Source of the DNA: Oscarella lobularis
Lineage: Eukaryota > Porifera > Homoscleromorpha > Homosclerophorida > Oscarellidae
Direction: 5' to 3'
Length of the DNA: 64,000 bases
NCBI RefSeq assembly: GCF_947507565.1
Contig: NC_089185.1
Coordinates: 2,480,001 to 2,544,000, forward strand
The notes under the pieces are model-generated. The model was not told where the DNA came from, searched no databases, and saw only the letters and a list, made by a program, of their open reading frames with translations. Each line of letters starts with the position of its first letter. Position 1 is the first letter of the stretch. Shown here piece by piece: positions 11,065 to 21,725 of the stretch. Position numbers and translations under genes: made by a program.

Positions 11065-11075
11065 TTTGAAGAAAA

Positions 11076-11904
11076 TGACTCGATCGCGAATACACTCTAG
11101 TCCTTCTAAAAATAAAAAGGTGTTGTTCTAGACACTTAGCGCCGTCAGAAAGACTCTAGCTACAGCAACGAATCTATTAGAGCTTCTACGGAGTGGGCTT
11201 CACCTCCCACAGCTCCAACGCTACAAAAAGACGTCTGACTCTTATTACCTGGTGAAACGATGGCAGAGACAATTCCCCCAAGTCCTTTCGTCCTTCGTCA
11301 CTCTCTTCCCAACGACGTTCTCATCTCCGCTGTAGGTTCCTAAAAGAAATACAAAACGTTTTAGTGAAGCTACATACATATTTACGCGGTTGGAGTTCAG
11401 CCCGTGCTGGTGTCTCTAAATTAGGGGCTCGAAAACCCAGCGGATCGCGAAGAGAGGCCCAGACGTTTCGGTTCGAGTAAAAGAACTTCCCTGGGCAACT
11501 TACTGGATGCGTACTGAAAGCGATGAACGTGGAACAATGAGGGGAAAGCGATTAGCGGCGAAGTCGGATGAAAACGAGTTTGAAACGCGCGAACGCTTAC
11601 CCTGCTTGAAGAAAAAAGACTGTCGCATCATTCTGAAGAGGTGTAGCCGCCAAAGGACGCAGGATCGCTTTGCTAGGCGGAGATTCTGGTCCATTCATGG
11701 CTCGCACAAGTCCCGGACTGGTAGAGCACGCCCGGATTACCTAATGATTAAAATTGGCATCAAACATTCAACACTATACACTATTGAGAGAAAATAATGA
11801 CAGAGCACCTCTGAGTTAGCTAACTAAGTGAACCTGTATGCACCATAGGTACCGCAGCAAAGAAAATAAACTAATTAGCTAAGTTGTGTTTAGGCCGAAA
11901 ATTT
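11076..11904. other. Intergenic, no gene recognised
   Basis: About 830 bases with two short overlapping open frames on opposite strands at 11500-11800. Neither has a recognisable domain and both are rich in Arg/Lys/Ser as expected from random frames. Nothing else is seen. Confidence 0.4.
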
Positions 11905-12011
11905 CACTCAGTCAATTTAGCTATACGCTTCATGATTGATCTGGCGGCTTAGTTTTGAAAAGTTTGGCGCGTAAAAGCTACAACAAATACCCCTTTGTTC
12001 ATCAGAATTTG
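11905..12011 (+). pseudogene. Decayed fragment of the 7TM receptor (TM3-TM4 exon)
   Basis: The words CTCAGTCAATTTAGCTA, GATCTGGYGGCT, AGTTTKGCG and GTAAAAGCTACAA occur in the same order and similar spacing as in exon 5 of the intact receptor (about 20465-20580). An internal stretch of about 30 bp is deleted and the frame is broken. It lies immediately 3' of the minus-strand kinase gene and is one of several dispersed receptor remnants. Confidence 0.6.
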
Positions 12012-12055
12012 ACGTTATATTTTGGAGCTAATCCTCTACAATAACGATTACTTGC

Positions 12056-15000
12056 TCACTTAACTTGACTGTCGCAGTCTTTCAGCATCAAAAGGACGTC
12101 ACGAAACATCGGTCTTTCCTGCGGCTTGAATTTCACGCACTGCTCTAGTATCTCGTTGAAAAACGGCGGAACGTCCGCGGCTAGACCCTCTGGAAGTCGG
12201 CCTCCACCCATAACATGCAAGCGAACAAGATCATTTCTCATTCCTGCATAAATATCTACTTGTACATACTCAACGAAAATTAATTAATCGAACCTTGGTA
12301 GGGATGCTGCTTTTCCCGAACTTCCCAAAGCAAAACACCGTAGCTATAGACGTCGGATTTCCTAGCCAAATCTTTCTTCGTGCTCTCGTCACCGTCACCG
12401 CACGGACGCTGAGAATATCTTTCCGGAGCAATGTGCGTGACCGTGCCAGCGGGACGCGATCCGTCCCGCTCAGTCGTGATCGAACTAATGCCGGACATTT
12501 TCGAAAGGCCAAAATCAGCCACCTAGAAACATAAAATATTTTTTAATTAATTTAAATTACCAAGAGACCGCGACCTTGCAAATGAACGGTTCTTTCCGGC
12601 GTCGATCGATATCGACTAGAACGTTCTGCGACTTCAAGTCCTGATGAATAACGCACGGATGATTATAGTGGAGATGAAGCATTCCTTCAGCTATTTGCTT
12701 CGCAAAGGCGATACGCGTTTGCCACTGGTCGACCGCTCGTTCATGTTCGTTCGACTTGAGAAGGGAAGACAAACTTCCGCCGCTTACGAACTCGGTAACG
12801 AGAGCGTAGTGCCGGGGAACGGCGCAAAGCCCGATTAGACTCAAAATGAAGGGATTGGGCTTGATTCGAAGGAGAACGGTGGCTTCCTTTTTGAACATAT
12901 CGTATTCACTACATAGAGAGATTAATACAAGGAAACTCTCGGATATATAAGTATATGCACTTCTCCGCTCGTCTTCTTTTGAAATCGTAGAAAAGTTTGA
13001 CGGCGACCGCTTTCTCTTGGCCGTCTTTCTTCAGCGACGCTTTGTATACCTCGCCGCACGCTCCTCCGCCGACGAAATCTTTGTCTTCATCATAGACAAG
13101 CTCTTCGCGTTGAATTTGAAGAGAGGGATCCAAAAGGGCCTCCTATATGTAGAACAAAAAAATAAGTCATAATGATTCACGCGTAGGAACACAATAGACA
13201 GACTCTGGTCATATTCTCATAGATTTCGGGAAAGACTTCTTGTGCACTGGAGCCGAGGTCTGCGGCGAAGAGCGCGGCGCACAAGGCGTCACGCGTTGCG
13301 TCGAGACGATGCTTTCGGATCCACGCTTGGAGAAAGCGACACGGTTGATCTTCTCTCTCCATTGCCTCGATTTTATCGATTTCTGATTCGGTGAAGACGG
13401 GCACGATGAAACGAGCGACGACTCGCCAACGCGAACGCATGAGGAACGTGAGATCTTCGATTTCTTGATGAGACGGATTGAATTCGAGAGCTATAGAAAG
13501 AACAATGCATGAGACGACTAAAGTGACATTTACTGTACCTAGTTCATGCTTCAAGGAAGAACGAGAAGACGATTGAATGCAAAGACATTGTCTCCGATCG
13601 CCGGATTCAATCGTAATGCTAACAGACGCTGTTGAAAGTCGTTCGAGAAGCTTTCCCTTGCTGCAGGACGAAAAGAAAAACGATCGGACCCACGCGTCAA
13701 TGGGACTATCTCTCGCCGCCAAACACTGTTGCATGTTAATAAAATATTTTTTTCCGAGACTTTTATTGATCCAGCCTTCGACGTCGTCCGCTTCGACGAC
13801 GTTCGATTCGGTAGGCGAGAGAAGAAGATTGAGGGGTCGATCGAGGAGGAGCGGCTGAAGGCGATCGAGATTGCGATAAGCGAGATAGCGATCCCGATGT
13901 TCGGGTCGCGTCGAGACGACGCAAAGATCAATGTGCCAGGCGTCCGGAATTTTGACCCTTTCAAAAGCGAGAGCTCGAAATGTCGACGCACGACAACCCA
14001 AACCGTAGAAATGAGTGAAGAAACTGCATCCCGCATTGTCGGAAGACGGCGAAGAGACGACGACTTTGACGACGGACGACTGAAGATGAGCGACGATTCG
14101 TCCAATGACGATCGGCCTATTGAACGTAATTTCGTGCTCAGTCTTCCCCAACGGCTCGTGAGGCTGATAAAAGAAAACGACCTTAGAAGCGCTCGTCGTC
14201 GCCGTCGCCGGATCGAGATTCAGACCGTGCTCGTGACACATTTCAATTTGCGTGTGCTGATGGTCGGAGGGAAGAGACAGTTGAATGAGATCGCTTACAA
14301 ATTCGTCGTCATTGACGCCGTGCGATTGTTTGGCGTCGAACGTGAAAACGTTGAAGCCGATGGACGTTGGCGTGGAAATTTCGCCGGGGTGAATTCGAAG
14401 GGTTGAGCGCGTATTGGGAATAGAGATCACCGCTCCTTTGTCCGAAGACACGGTAGTCGAGAATTCTTTCCATCGAGTGAAGATGAGAACGCTTTGGACC
14501 GTTACCACGGCGATCACGTCTTCTACTCGAGTTGGAGTGGGATGCAGCAACTCGCGCTCCATTGAAGACAACGTATCACAATTCTAAAAAAATATTGAAC
14601 ACAACGTTTTTGCACGTGGTTTCACAAACCATAAGCGGAGAGTCGATTTTTTTGCAGACCGGTTCGCTCAAGTCATGGCGAAGAATGCTTGAGCCAACAT
14701 TCGTTAGATCTGTGCGCACGAAAATGAAAGAGAATTATGGTCTTACTCTCCAGAAAGATATCGATTACCGTATTTCAAAATATCCAGCAGCGCTTCGGGA
14801 ATGTTCTTTCCTACTTCATACGGCGATCCTCCAAATCGCGCAAAGAAGAGAACGCCTCTCGTGACGACAGAACACACCGAATGTCGGCCTGTTGGAATAG
14901 GCTCATCTAATATTTTCACCTGTCAAATATTAGATATCGAGTTCGTGGCACTTTCATAATACAGAAATTATATCATAGCACCTCTTTGCATTTGTAAGAG

Positions 15001-15987
15001 TCAATTAGAATCAATTGTGACCGAGAAAGAGGAAACCTGTTTGCACCGTACCCCCACAAGATCAAAGCCACTGGCCCAACTGCAGAAATATCGACGACAA
15101 CTGCAGAATGGAAGAATCGAGAGAAGGGGTAATTATCCAGTTGCATTTCAATCCACTCCTACGTAAACGAGAAGGCATCATTTTCGTATTCGAAAACGCA
15201 ACCTCCTTACCACGGAGTCGAAGTGAAAGAGAAAGACATCGTTGAGAGTTCTCTCGAGACTCATGCCTCCAATCAGAATGGCTCGATTAACGTCGACCGC
15301 AGTGAAGGAATGTGCGTATCGTGGAGACGGCATTCGTCCTCTGCATTCGACAGGAATCCACTTCCCTTCCATTATAATTATATACAGATATACAGTCTAT
15401 GCGCACAATAAGTTCAATGACTTACGCTTTCGTAAAGAAAACATCCAAACTTCGTTGTTCAATCCCACGTCAGGATCTCTCGGATATGGAATCCACTGAG
15501 AAGCCGGAATCGGTGAGAGAATTTTCGTTCCTTTTCCTCCCATCAGGACGAGATGCTCGTCGCCTTTTCTCCCGAGCACGCACAGTCCGTGGCACATTCT
15601 CCCAACAGGCGTGCACGTCGATTGGTCGCTTTGAATACGCCGTTGCCATTCGAGCGTCGACGCGTCCAATTTGTGAAAATCGCTCGAATAGACCGGACGA
15701 CCATCGGACGAGGCATAGAAACCCCCAAACTGATAAATATCTCGATTTTGAACGACGGCGATTCGTGCGTCACCACACGGTTGAGGAACGTCGGATGGGC
15801 TGTTGGATAGCGCTCGTCGTTGATTCCATGCATTGGTTGACAAATCGAAGCACTCAATCGTCTCGTGGGAGCAGTAAAACTTATGTCCTCTCGCTTCACT
15901 CACCGCTAATCCTCCCCATAAAAGAATTTCGTTGTCGATCGTAGCGCTGACGTGACCGTATCGAGATTGCGGGCACGCGGAAGTCAT
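12056..15987 (-). CDS. Kelch / ZU5-like / Death-domain / TKL protein kinase
   Basis: Eleven exons joined by eye keep frame throughout (1,129 residues): 15987-15426, 15365-15211, 15158-14982, 14919-14769, 14709-14630, 14583-13539, 13490-13204, 13142-12961, 12908-12575, 12522-12294, 12243-12056. The N-terminal third has five to six Kelch motifs (RYGHVSATIDNEILLWGG, IYQFGG, ILIGG). The middle has a ZU5-like stretch (GAVISIPN...LRIHPGEIS). A Death domain follows (FTESEIDKIEAMEREDQPCR and onward). The C-terminal kinase shows GGGACGEV glycine loop, VAVK lysine, catalytic loop VIHQDLKSQN, ADFG, APE and SDVYSYGVLLWE, as in tyrosine-kinase-like kinases. HRD is changed to HQD; the Asp is kept. The start is the first ATG before the first Kelch motif. 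Likely a cytosolic signalling kinase recruited through the Death domain (inference). Exon 2's acceptor (AAG) is the least certain junction. Confidence 0.82.
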
Positions 15988-16215
15988 CGTCCGAGAGCAA
16001 GTACGTCGAGAGGCGGTTCGATGACGAAAGAGGAGCGGGGAGAAGTCTTCAAGCGCAAAGATCGTTCAAGCTTCTTTTCTAAAGGTCCGGTTCCGGTTGT
16101 CGTCACGTGATTCCCCATTGAAACCAGCTCTATTGAGAAAGCCCTATACAGTACGAAAACAGAAAAATCAAAAACAGAAATGCGAAACCAAATACTAGAG
16201 TTCTCTTCTTTTGAC

Positions 16216-16620
16216 GTCAAAGGAATTAGGTCTTAAGGGGGATAACCCGAGGAAACGCGGTACAAAATTGTGGAAGAGTATGCATTTGTTCAGAATTTTT
16301 TCTACTACGTGTCTATTCCCATTGCCTAAGTTTCGTGGATATGGCAACGACTATTATCAAGAGAAAACGCGTATAAGTAAGTACGCCAATTATTAATCCA
16401 ATTGTTTGACTGCACTAAAAAAAGTGATCGAACCGCAGCATTTACCAGATATTGGTCGAATTGGCGCTTCAATCAATTGAATCCTTAATAATAAATGTGC
16501 AATCACTTTGGAGCAGCTGTGGGAAGTTTAGAAAGATATCGACTCGATGATATGGCAGAACGTTCAAGCGAACTTACTCGGCCATTTTCATCATCGTCAA
16601 CTCAGATACTCACGTTCGTT
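16216..16620 (+). pseudogene. Decayed last exon of the 7TM receptor
   Basis: Collinear with 20855-21310 of the intact receptor: shared words include GTACAAAATTG, GGAAGAGTATGCA, GGCAACGACTATTATCAA, CATTTACCAGATRTTGG, GGCGCTTCARTCAATTG and the serine-rich tail TTTTCATCATCGTCAA. Several frameshifts and an early stop make it non-functional. It lies directly upstream of the BTB-Kelch gene at 16849, the same order as intact receptor and BTB-Kelch at 19220-23459, so a receptor/BTB-Kelch pair was probably duplicated as a unit. Confidence 0.8.
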
Positions 16621-16726
16621 TCATATCCGTGAACTTCAAAATAGACTGTGAAGAGAAAGGTAATCACTGATCAACAGTGCTCCGTCTTCGTTCTTCACCC
16701 GTACACCGTTTCATTGTCACTCTCTC

Positions 16727-16734
16727 TATAAATA
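16727..16734 (+). promoter_or_regulatory. Possible TATA box of BTB-Kelch gene
   Basis: TATAAATA about 115 bp upstream of the chosen ATG. It is the only TATA-like word in this upstream stretch. The paralogous upstream region before 21726 shows no clear equivalent, so the assignment is weak. Confidence 0.3.
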
Positions 16735-16848
16735 AAGACCATTCGGTAAACTTTGACAACAGAACGCACTGAGAAAACGTCAAAAACGAATCGAAACATC
16801 TTGTGAATACGGGAGCGCGTGCATAGAAGAAAACCCGGATACTTGTCG

Positions 16849-18564
16849 ATGATGATGGAAGAAAACGCTTTCGCCACTGCTTTCACAAAGAGTGGCAGTT
16901 CTTCAGCTGCAATGGAAACAATTGAACGTTATCGGCAGTCCGAGCATCTGTGCGACGTCGTTCTCATCAGCAAAGACGGGCAGCGATTTCCAGCTCACAG
17001 AGTAATACTGGCAGCAGCTAGTCGGTTTTTTGATCGCATGTTCAGCGGAAGCTTTCGAGAAAGTAACCAGACCGAGGTCGCTCTCAGAAACATCGATGGA
17101 ACATTACTGAAGATGTTGATGGATTTCGCCTACAAAGGTGAAACCACGTGCCCTGAGGCTGTTGAAAACGTCCTATCCCTTTACGAGGCGGCGCACTATG
17201 TGCAATTCGACGAGCTCTTTGAGATGTGCAGCGGCTGGCTCAAACGCCACCTTGACACGTCTAATTGCCTAAGCATGGCAATCGTTGCTGATCGATACGA
17301 TGATTCGGAATTACGTCGTGTTGCTGATTGCATTTCTGCCGTTAATATTTTGGCCTTGTTGGAGAGCGAGGAGTTTCTCTGTCTCTCAGTTGAACATTTG
17401 AGTAGGATTATTGCTCAAGATGATTTGGGCGTGAAGTCCGAAGACGAAGTGCTAATTGTTGTGCAAAAGTGGGTCAAGTACGATGAATTGTCTCGTCGAG
17501 ATCACGTCGAATCACTATCGAAATTCATCCGTTTTCCACTACTTGATTTCAAGGAGACAAGTGGAGTTCTTTCGGATCTCGACTTGGTTTCTCACTATCA
17601 CTCGTCAGACGGGTCCCATCAACGTCGATTTGGATGCCAAGACGTTCTACTTCTTGCTGGTGGGGTGCAACAAGAAGAAGTGATGAAAGTGGCTGGGTAT
17701 GTGGCGAGCCGACAAGCTAGAATATATAACGCCAACAGTGACATGTGGAATGCATTCCCTTCCCTGGCAATTGAAGCGGCTCGGCCTGGGATCGCAACGT
17801 CCCGTGGCGGGCTCTACGCTCTTGGTGGCCATCATTCTTGTCAATTTGATAACGGTCGGATAACTTATCGGACTACCAACGTAGTCCAGCGATACGATCG
17901 TGAGCGACGTCGGTGGGTTGATGACGTAGAACATATGTCTTGTCCAAGACGAGGACATGCAATAGTCGGCTGTGACTCTCGCATTTACGGGATGAGCCTT
18001 GGACAGAGCCAGAGCAGATTGATGTGCGAAGTATTTGATCCAGAAAGACAAAGTTGGATTGCTGTTTCGCCTCCCAAACAATATTTCACTCATGGCTACA
18101 TCTTGTCTATGCTAGACAATAAGGTTTTTGCAATTGGCTGTAAAGGTGACGAACTTGGCTATATGAAGTATTATCCAGTGGAAAACCGTTGGTGTGAATT
18201 GAGGCCTTGTACATTGCCACGCCGTTTCTCGGCCAAGACACTAATGAACCCTGGTTATTGCCACTTTGTGTCCACGGGAGACAGAATTTACGTTCATAAT
18301 TCGTCATGTATTCGTAGGGCGGCGGCAATTTTTGACAGTTGTAGCGAGAGCTTCTCTTTTGTAGACGAGTTTTTTCCATTCACTGGCTGCAATGGACTCG
18401 CTTATGATATTGAGAACAAGAGAATGTATCAGCTAGGCAATGGCGGAATTTCAATTTACGAGGAACGTGCGAAGAAGTGGGACTTGAGAGCTGTGGAAAA
18501 AAAGTTCAACTTCAAAGTCGGCTGCGCTGTTGTCGACAGAAAGCTGATTAACTTCGTTGAGTAG
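16849..18564 (+). CDS. BTB-BACK-Kelch protein (KLHL-type)
   Basis: 571 residues from this start, single exon. The BTB domain opens with SEHLCDVVLISKDGQRFPAH, followed by a BACK domain with EDEVLIVVQKWVKYDE and C-terminal Kelch repeats (VLLLAGG, LYALGG, VFAIG). An in-frame ATG lies 30 bases upstream at 16819. I chose ATGATGATG at 16849 because it aligns with the start of the paralogue at 21726 and the bases upstream are shared non-coding flank. The family role as CUL3 substrate adaptor is inferred. Nucleotide identity to the neighbour at 21726 is about 90% or more over the BTB-BACK junction but much lower in the Kelch half, suggesting conversion or strong constraint on one half and diversification of the substrate-binding half. 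Confidence 0.9.
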   Translation: MMMEENAFATAFTKSGSSSAAMETIERYRQSEHLCDVVLISKDGQRFPAHRVILAAASRFFDRMFSGSFRESNQTEVALRNIDGTLLKMLMDFAYKGETTCPEAVENVLSLYEAAHYVQFDELFEMCSGWLKRHLDTSNCLSMAIVADRYDDSELRRVADCISAVNILALLESEEFLCLSVEHLSRIIAQDDLGVKSEDEVLIVVQKWVKYDELSRRDHVESLSKFIRFPLLDFKETSGVLSDLDLVSHYHSSDGSHQRRFGCQDVLLLAGGVQQEEVMKVAGYVASRQARIYNANSDMWNAFPSLAIEAARPGIATSRGGLYALGGHHSCQFDNGRITYRTTNVVQRYDRERRRWVDDVEHMSCPRRGHAIVGCDSRIYGMSLGQSQSRLMCEVFDPERQSWIAVSPPKQYFTHGYILSMLDNKVFAIGCKGDELGYMKYYPVENRWCELRPCTLPRRFSAKTLMNPGYCHFVSTGDRIYVHNSSCIRRAAAIFDSCSESFSFVDEFFPFTGCNGLAYDIENKRMYQLGNGGISIYEERAKKWDLRAVEKKFNFKVGCAVVDRKLINFVE

Positions 18565-18839
18565 CTAAGGTTCGTGAAAATATTTTGTTGTCTTTGTATG
18601 TGTGATTATGAGGTTGCGAATAACCCAACGACTGTTAGAGATTGCTAATTATCTGTTCAATCGGTATCACTTTATGGAAATGTACGCAAAGAATTCTTTA
18701 TTGACTAACACGTATGCATCGCCTGATTACGTCACGGCAGTGAAAGAGGCCGTGTGAGCTTTATACCACAGATGGAATAAATTATTGAAGTGAAAGAGAA
18801 GCTGTTGCGTTGGAACGTGATATGTAGGATCAATGCGCA

Positions 18840-19085
18840 AGCTCTACAAAATAAAATCAAAAAGAGGAATACCCAAATACAAAAGTAGTCAAAGGAAGTA
18901 TTAGGAGGATACCCCGAGGAAACGCTGCATGTAGAAAGAGTACACCGCGCTTGATATAGACGCAAATCAGCGCGAAACCGAAACTGCGCCTACGCACAAC
19001 AGGCAGGATTGTGCAATGCATATGCATAGATCTAAGTTTTGGTTTTCCTGTCGGATAACAATAGTAAGCCGCGGCGTCTTGTCCA
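18840..19085 (+). pseudogene. Composite receptor remnant (last-exon scrap joined to intron-1 scrap)
   Basis: Bases 18845-18935 match the flank and beginning of the last-exon remnant near 16160-16255 (GTCAAAGGAA, GGGGATA/CCCCGAGGAAACGC). From 18943 the sequence switches to a match with intron 1 of the intact receptor (ACACCGCGCTTGA, CAGCGCRAAACC, AACAGG, GATCWAAGTTTYGG; compare 19403-19560). The 3' end of one receptor copy is thus fused to the 5' intron of another, a scar expected from unequal recombination in a tandem array. No coding capacity remains. Confidence 0.65.
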
Positions 19086-19219
19086 ATTACAATTATGGTT
19101 CGATACTATAAGCAGGTCTAGATAAGACGAAAGCTACGGATGCGCATGCACGCGCGCTCTGACAGCTCAATCTCAACGAAAGTCCTGTTCACTTCAGTCA
19201 GTTTTTTTTTCTCGTTCAA

Positions 19220-21349
19220 ATGGCTACTCGAGAGCTTCCAAAGCCTACTAGCACAGGATTACATCATAACAACCAGAGCAAAATTCGCAGACGCCTAAAG
19301 CTGGCTGGCTTAGGATTTAGCCTCATAGTTTTGCTGATGCTAACCGCCGCGCCCGTCTTCGCTTACTACTTCGTACCACCAACAACTTCGTCGGTAAGTA
19401 GACACCGCGCTTGAGATACGCATTTCAGCGCAAAACCAAAACTGCACCTGCCACCAACAGGAGTGTGCAGTGTATATATACCGTACTATTTATACATGTA
19501 TATATATAGATCAAAGTTTCGGTTTTTATAGGATAATAATAAAACGACGTCCTGTCAAAGCATTCCCAAGAGTCTACTGAACAGATCTGTATGCAGTACC
19601 GTGTTGGCACCTCAGATAAAAAAAGATAAAATCCTAAATGTTTCCGTGACGGGATGCGGAAACTTTTCTCAGGTTGACAACGACCTGCGTTTTCTCATCG
19701 CAAAACTATCGCAATTGCTAGAGGAGAGTAAAACTTTACAGCTTCTTTGCAATATCGCTTTCAAAGAATGCGCCGATAGCGGATATCACAACTACGAGAC
19801 GTCAAATAGCCAAATCAATTGTTCGGGACTTTTAAAATTTCAAAACAGATTTCGTACAGTATTAGCTGAGAAAGCGTCATCTTGCCTAACGCTTCCCGAA
19901 TGCGCTCAGCATGGCGTAAATATCTCAAATGAAACAATCTGTCCTAAACCTCTCATAGCTTCGAAAAGCAAATATGCACTAGAACGTGGGTTCTATTGCT
20001 CGCCCGCATGCGAGCAGGCAAATTGGGAATCTGGCATCTTTGGTACCAGCTCTTACATCTTAATGTGCGCTTCTGTGATATTGTTGTGGATTTGCAATGT
20101 CATCCTTTTCATCACATGGGCAAAAGCAAAGAAATTGTACGAGAAATGCCCTTCAAACTGATTATTCAAATTTATACGTTCGTTTAGATTAACCTGTCAA
20201 TCTGCGGCTGGCTTACTTTTACTTATATCTCTATCCACATTAAGTGAGTATATTTGTACAGAATAGTTAACCTATACGTATATGCATTATAGGCACCGCA
20301 GACACAATTCCACTCATTCTCGGACAAAAGCGGACTTACTGCAAGCATGACAGTATGATTGATTCGTGGAACGACCCCACTACAGTCTGTCATATCCAAG
20401 GTAAGAAAATTGACCTAAGTTGCCGCCATGCACGCACAAAGCAATAATTCAATACGTTTCAGGAATGCTCAGTCAATTTAGCTACATTTCAGTTTCGATC
20501 TGGTGGCTAGGTTCCGTTTTCAATACAGTTTTGACAGTCTGGAGACCCGAACAGTTTGGCCGTAAAAGCTACAAGAAATCATTCCTTGTTCAACTGACTC
20601 TCTTGTTTCTTATCGTGGGAGGAGAAGCTACTTTCGCTTTTATACACGACCTGAAGTACGCAAGAGAAACGCCCTACGCAGTCGTGTGCTCTACTGCGTC
20701 GAACGTCTGGTTTTTCTACGTTTTGACGCTGCCAGCTGTCGTCGCAATAGTCTGTGGTACACTTATGTCCGTTTTCGTTATGATTAAGCTGCATCGGGTA
20801 AGAAAACGCGTCTCTAAAATTTGAAATACACCATAACGTTACTCTCCTCTGAAGGCAAAGGAAATAAGCCTTAGTGGGATACCTGAGGAAACACGGTACA
20901 AAATTGCGGAAGAGTATGCACTGGTCCAGAAACGCTTTTTTCTACTATCCATAATCATTCCCCTAAGTTTCGCTTCGGGTGTGGCAACGACTATTATCAA
21001 CAGCAAGACGCTCATGAATAAATACGCCAACTATTCTGATTGCTCAAGCGCCAATAATCGGTTTGCAGTCGATCGTTGTATATCTGAGCATTTACCAGAT
21101 GTTGGTTGGATTGGCGCTTCAGTCAATTGGATCCTTTGTGATTTATGTGCGATCGCTTTGGTGGCCTACTGCCTAATTCCAAAGTCAGCAAGAATCGTTT
21201 GGTTACAGTTGTGGGGAAAATGCAAAAAGAGACAGTTCAGAAAGAGATGGGGCGCTGATATGACTGAACGCTCAAGCGAAGTTACTCGACTATTTTCATC
21301 ATCGTCAAATCAGAGGCAATTGGACTTACTTTCAGAGAACTCGGACTAA
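19220..21349 (+). CDS. Seven-transmembrane receptor, Frizzled/Smoothened-like (class F) candidate
   Basis: Six exons in continuous frame (562 residues): 19220-19393, 19616-20136, 20188-20243, 20293-20400, 20463-20797, 20855-21349. An N-terminal hydrophobic segment in exon 1 (signal anchor or cleaved signal) is followed by a Cys-containing ectodomain of about 150 residues ending CSPACEQ just before TM1. Seven hydrophobic segments then follow, including SYISVSIWWLGSVFNTVLTVW (TM3), NVWFFYVLTLPAVVAIVCGT (TM5) and VGWIGASVNWILCDLCAIAL (TM7). The tail is Ser-rich. The loop CHIQG before TM3 and the TM5 FYVLTLP stretch are reminiscent of Fz/Smo-type receptors, but there is no canonical Frizzled CRD and no clear KTxxxW motif, so Wnt binding should not be assumed. 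A sponge-type class F orphan is my best reading. Confidence 0.75.
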
Positions 21350-21725
21350 ATGTTTACGAGCGATTGCATGACGGCAAAAATTGCAGACCACCTAGCTGCA
21401 TGATTTAGCTCAGAAGCTGAACATCTATGTAGTTTTCTCACTTTGTCTGCCTATTTGGCTCTGTAAAATCCTTCTTTCGAGACACAAGCGATCATCTGAC
21501 ATCCGCGTAGGCCCTAAAAGAACCCCTAAGTGAAACGCAATGTCAACCAACTGTATTCTGACCTCTTTCTTGACTCGCTGTCGCTGCATTGCTCCTCTGA
21601 AGACCACTCAGTAAGCTACGAGAACGGAAAGAAACCTCTTCCAATACGGGAGCGCGAGTCTCACTGAGTGAGAAACCACCCGGATACACTCCCGGATACG
21701 ACGGAGTCAGCACAGAGACAGCACG
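21350..21725. other. Intergenic between receptor and BTB-Kelch gene
   Basis: About 375 bases. The last 130 bases (CAATACGGGAGCGCG, ACCCGGATACACTCCC) are homologous to the flank before the BTB-Kelch gene at 16849, consistent with duplicated promoter/5' untranslated DNA. No TATA box is evident. Confidence 0.5.

Larger units (their letters stand above)
10440..11075. other. Hairpin-dense non-coding region
   Basis: At least seven strong inverted repeats lie in about 600 bp. They are 10459-10471/10476-10488 (13-bp perfect stem, loop CTGT), 10533-10543/10558-10568 (11 bp), 10635-10640/10643-10648, 10690-10695/10704-10709, 10723-10736/10744-10758 (14 bp with one bulge), and 10777-10782/10787-10792 nested inside 10770-10775/10801-10806. 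A final 18-bp palindrome is at 11038-11055. This density is far above that of the surrounding intergenic DNA. The region could encode a structured RNA or be a foldback-type mobile element; I recognise no family. Confidence 0.6.

Noticed and set aside
13729-14406. 225-codon plus-strand open frame opposite the kinase gene
   Set aside because: It is the antisense shadow of exon 6 of the Kelch/Death/kinase gene, whose frame, splice sites and domains are convincing.
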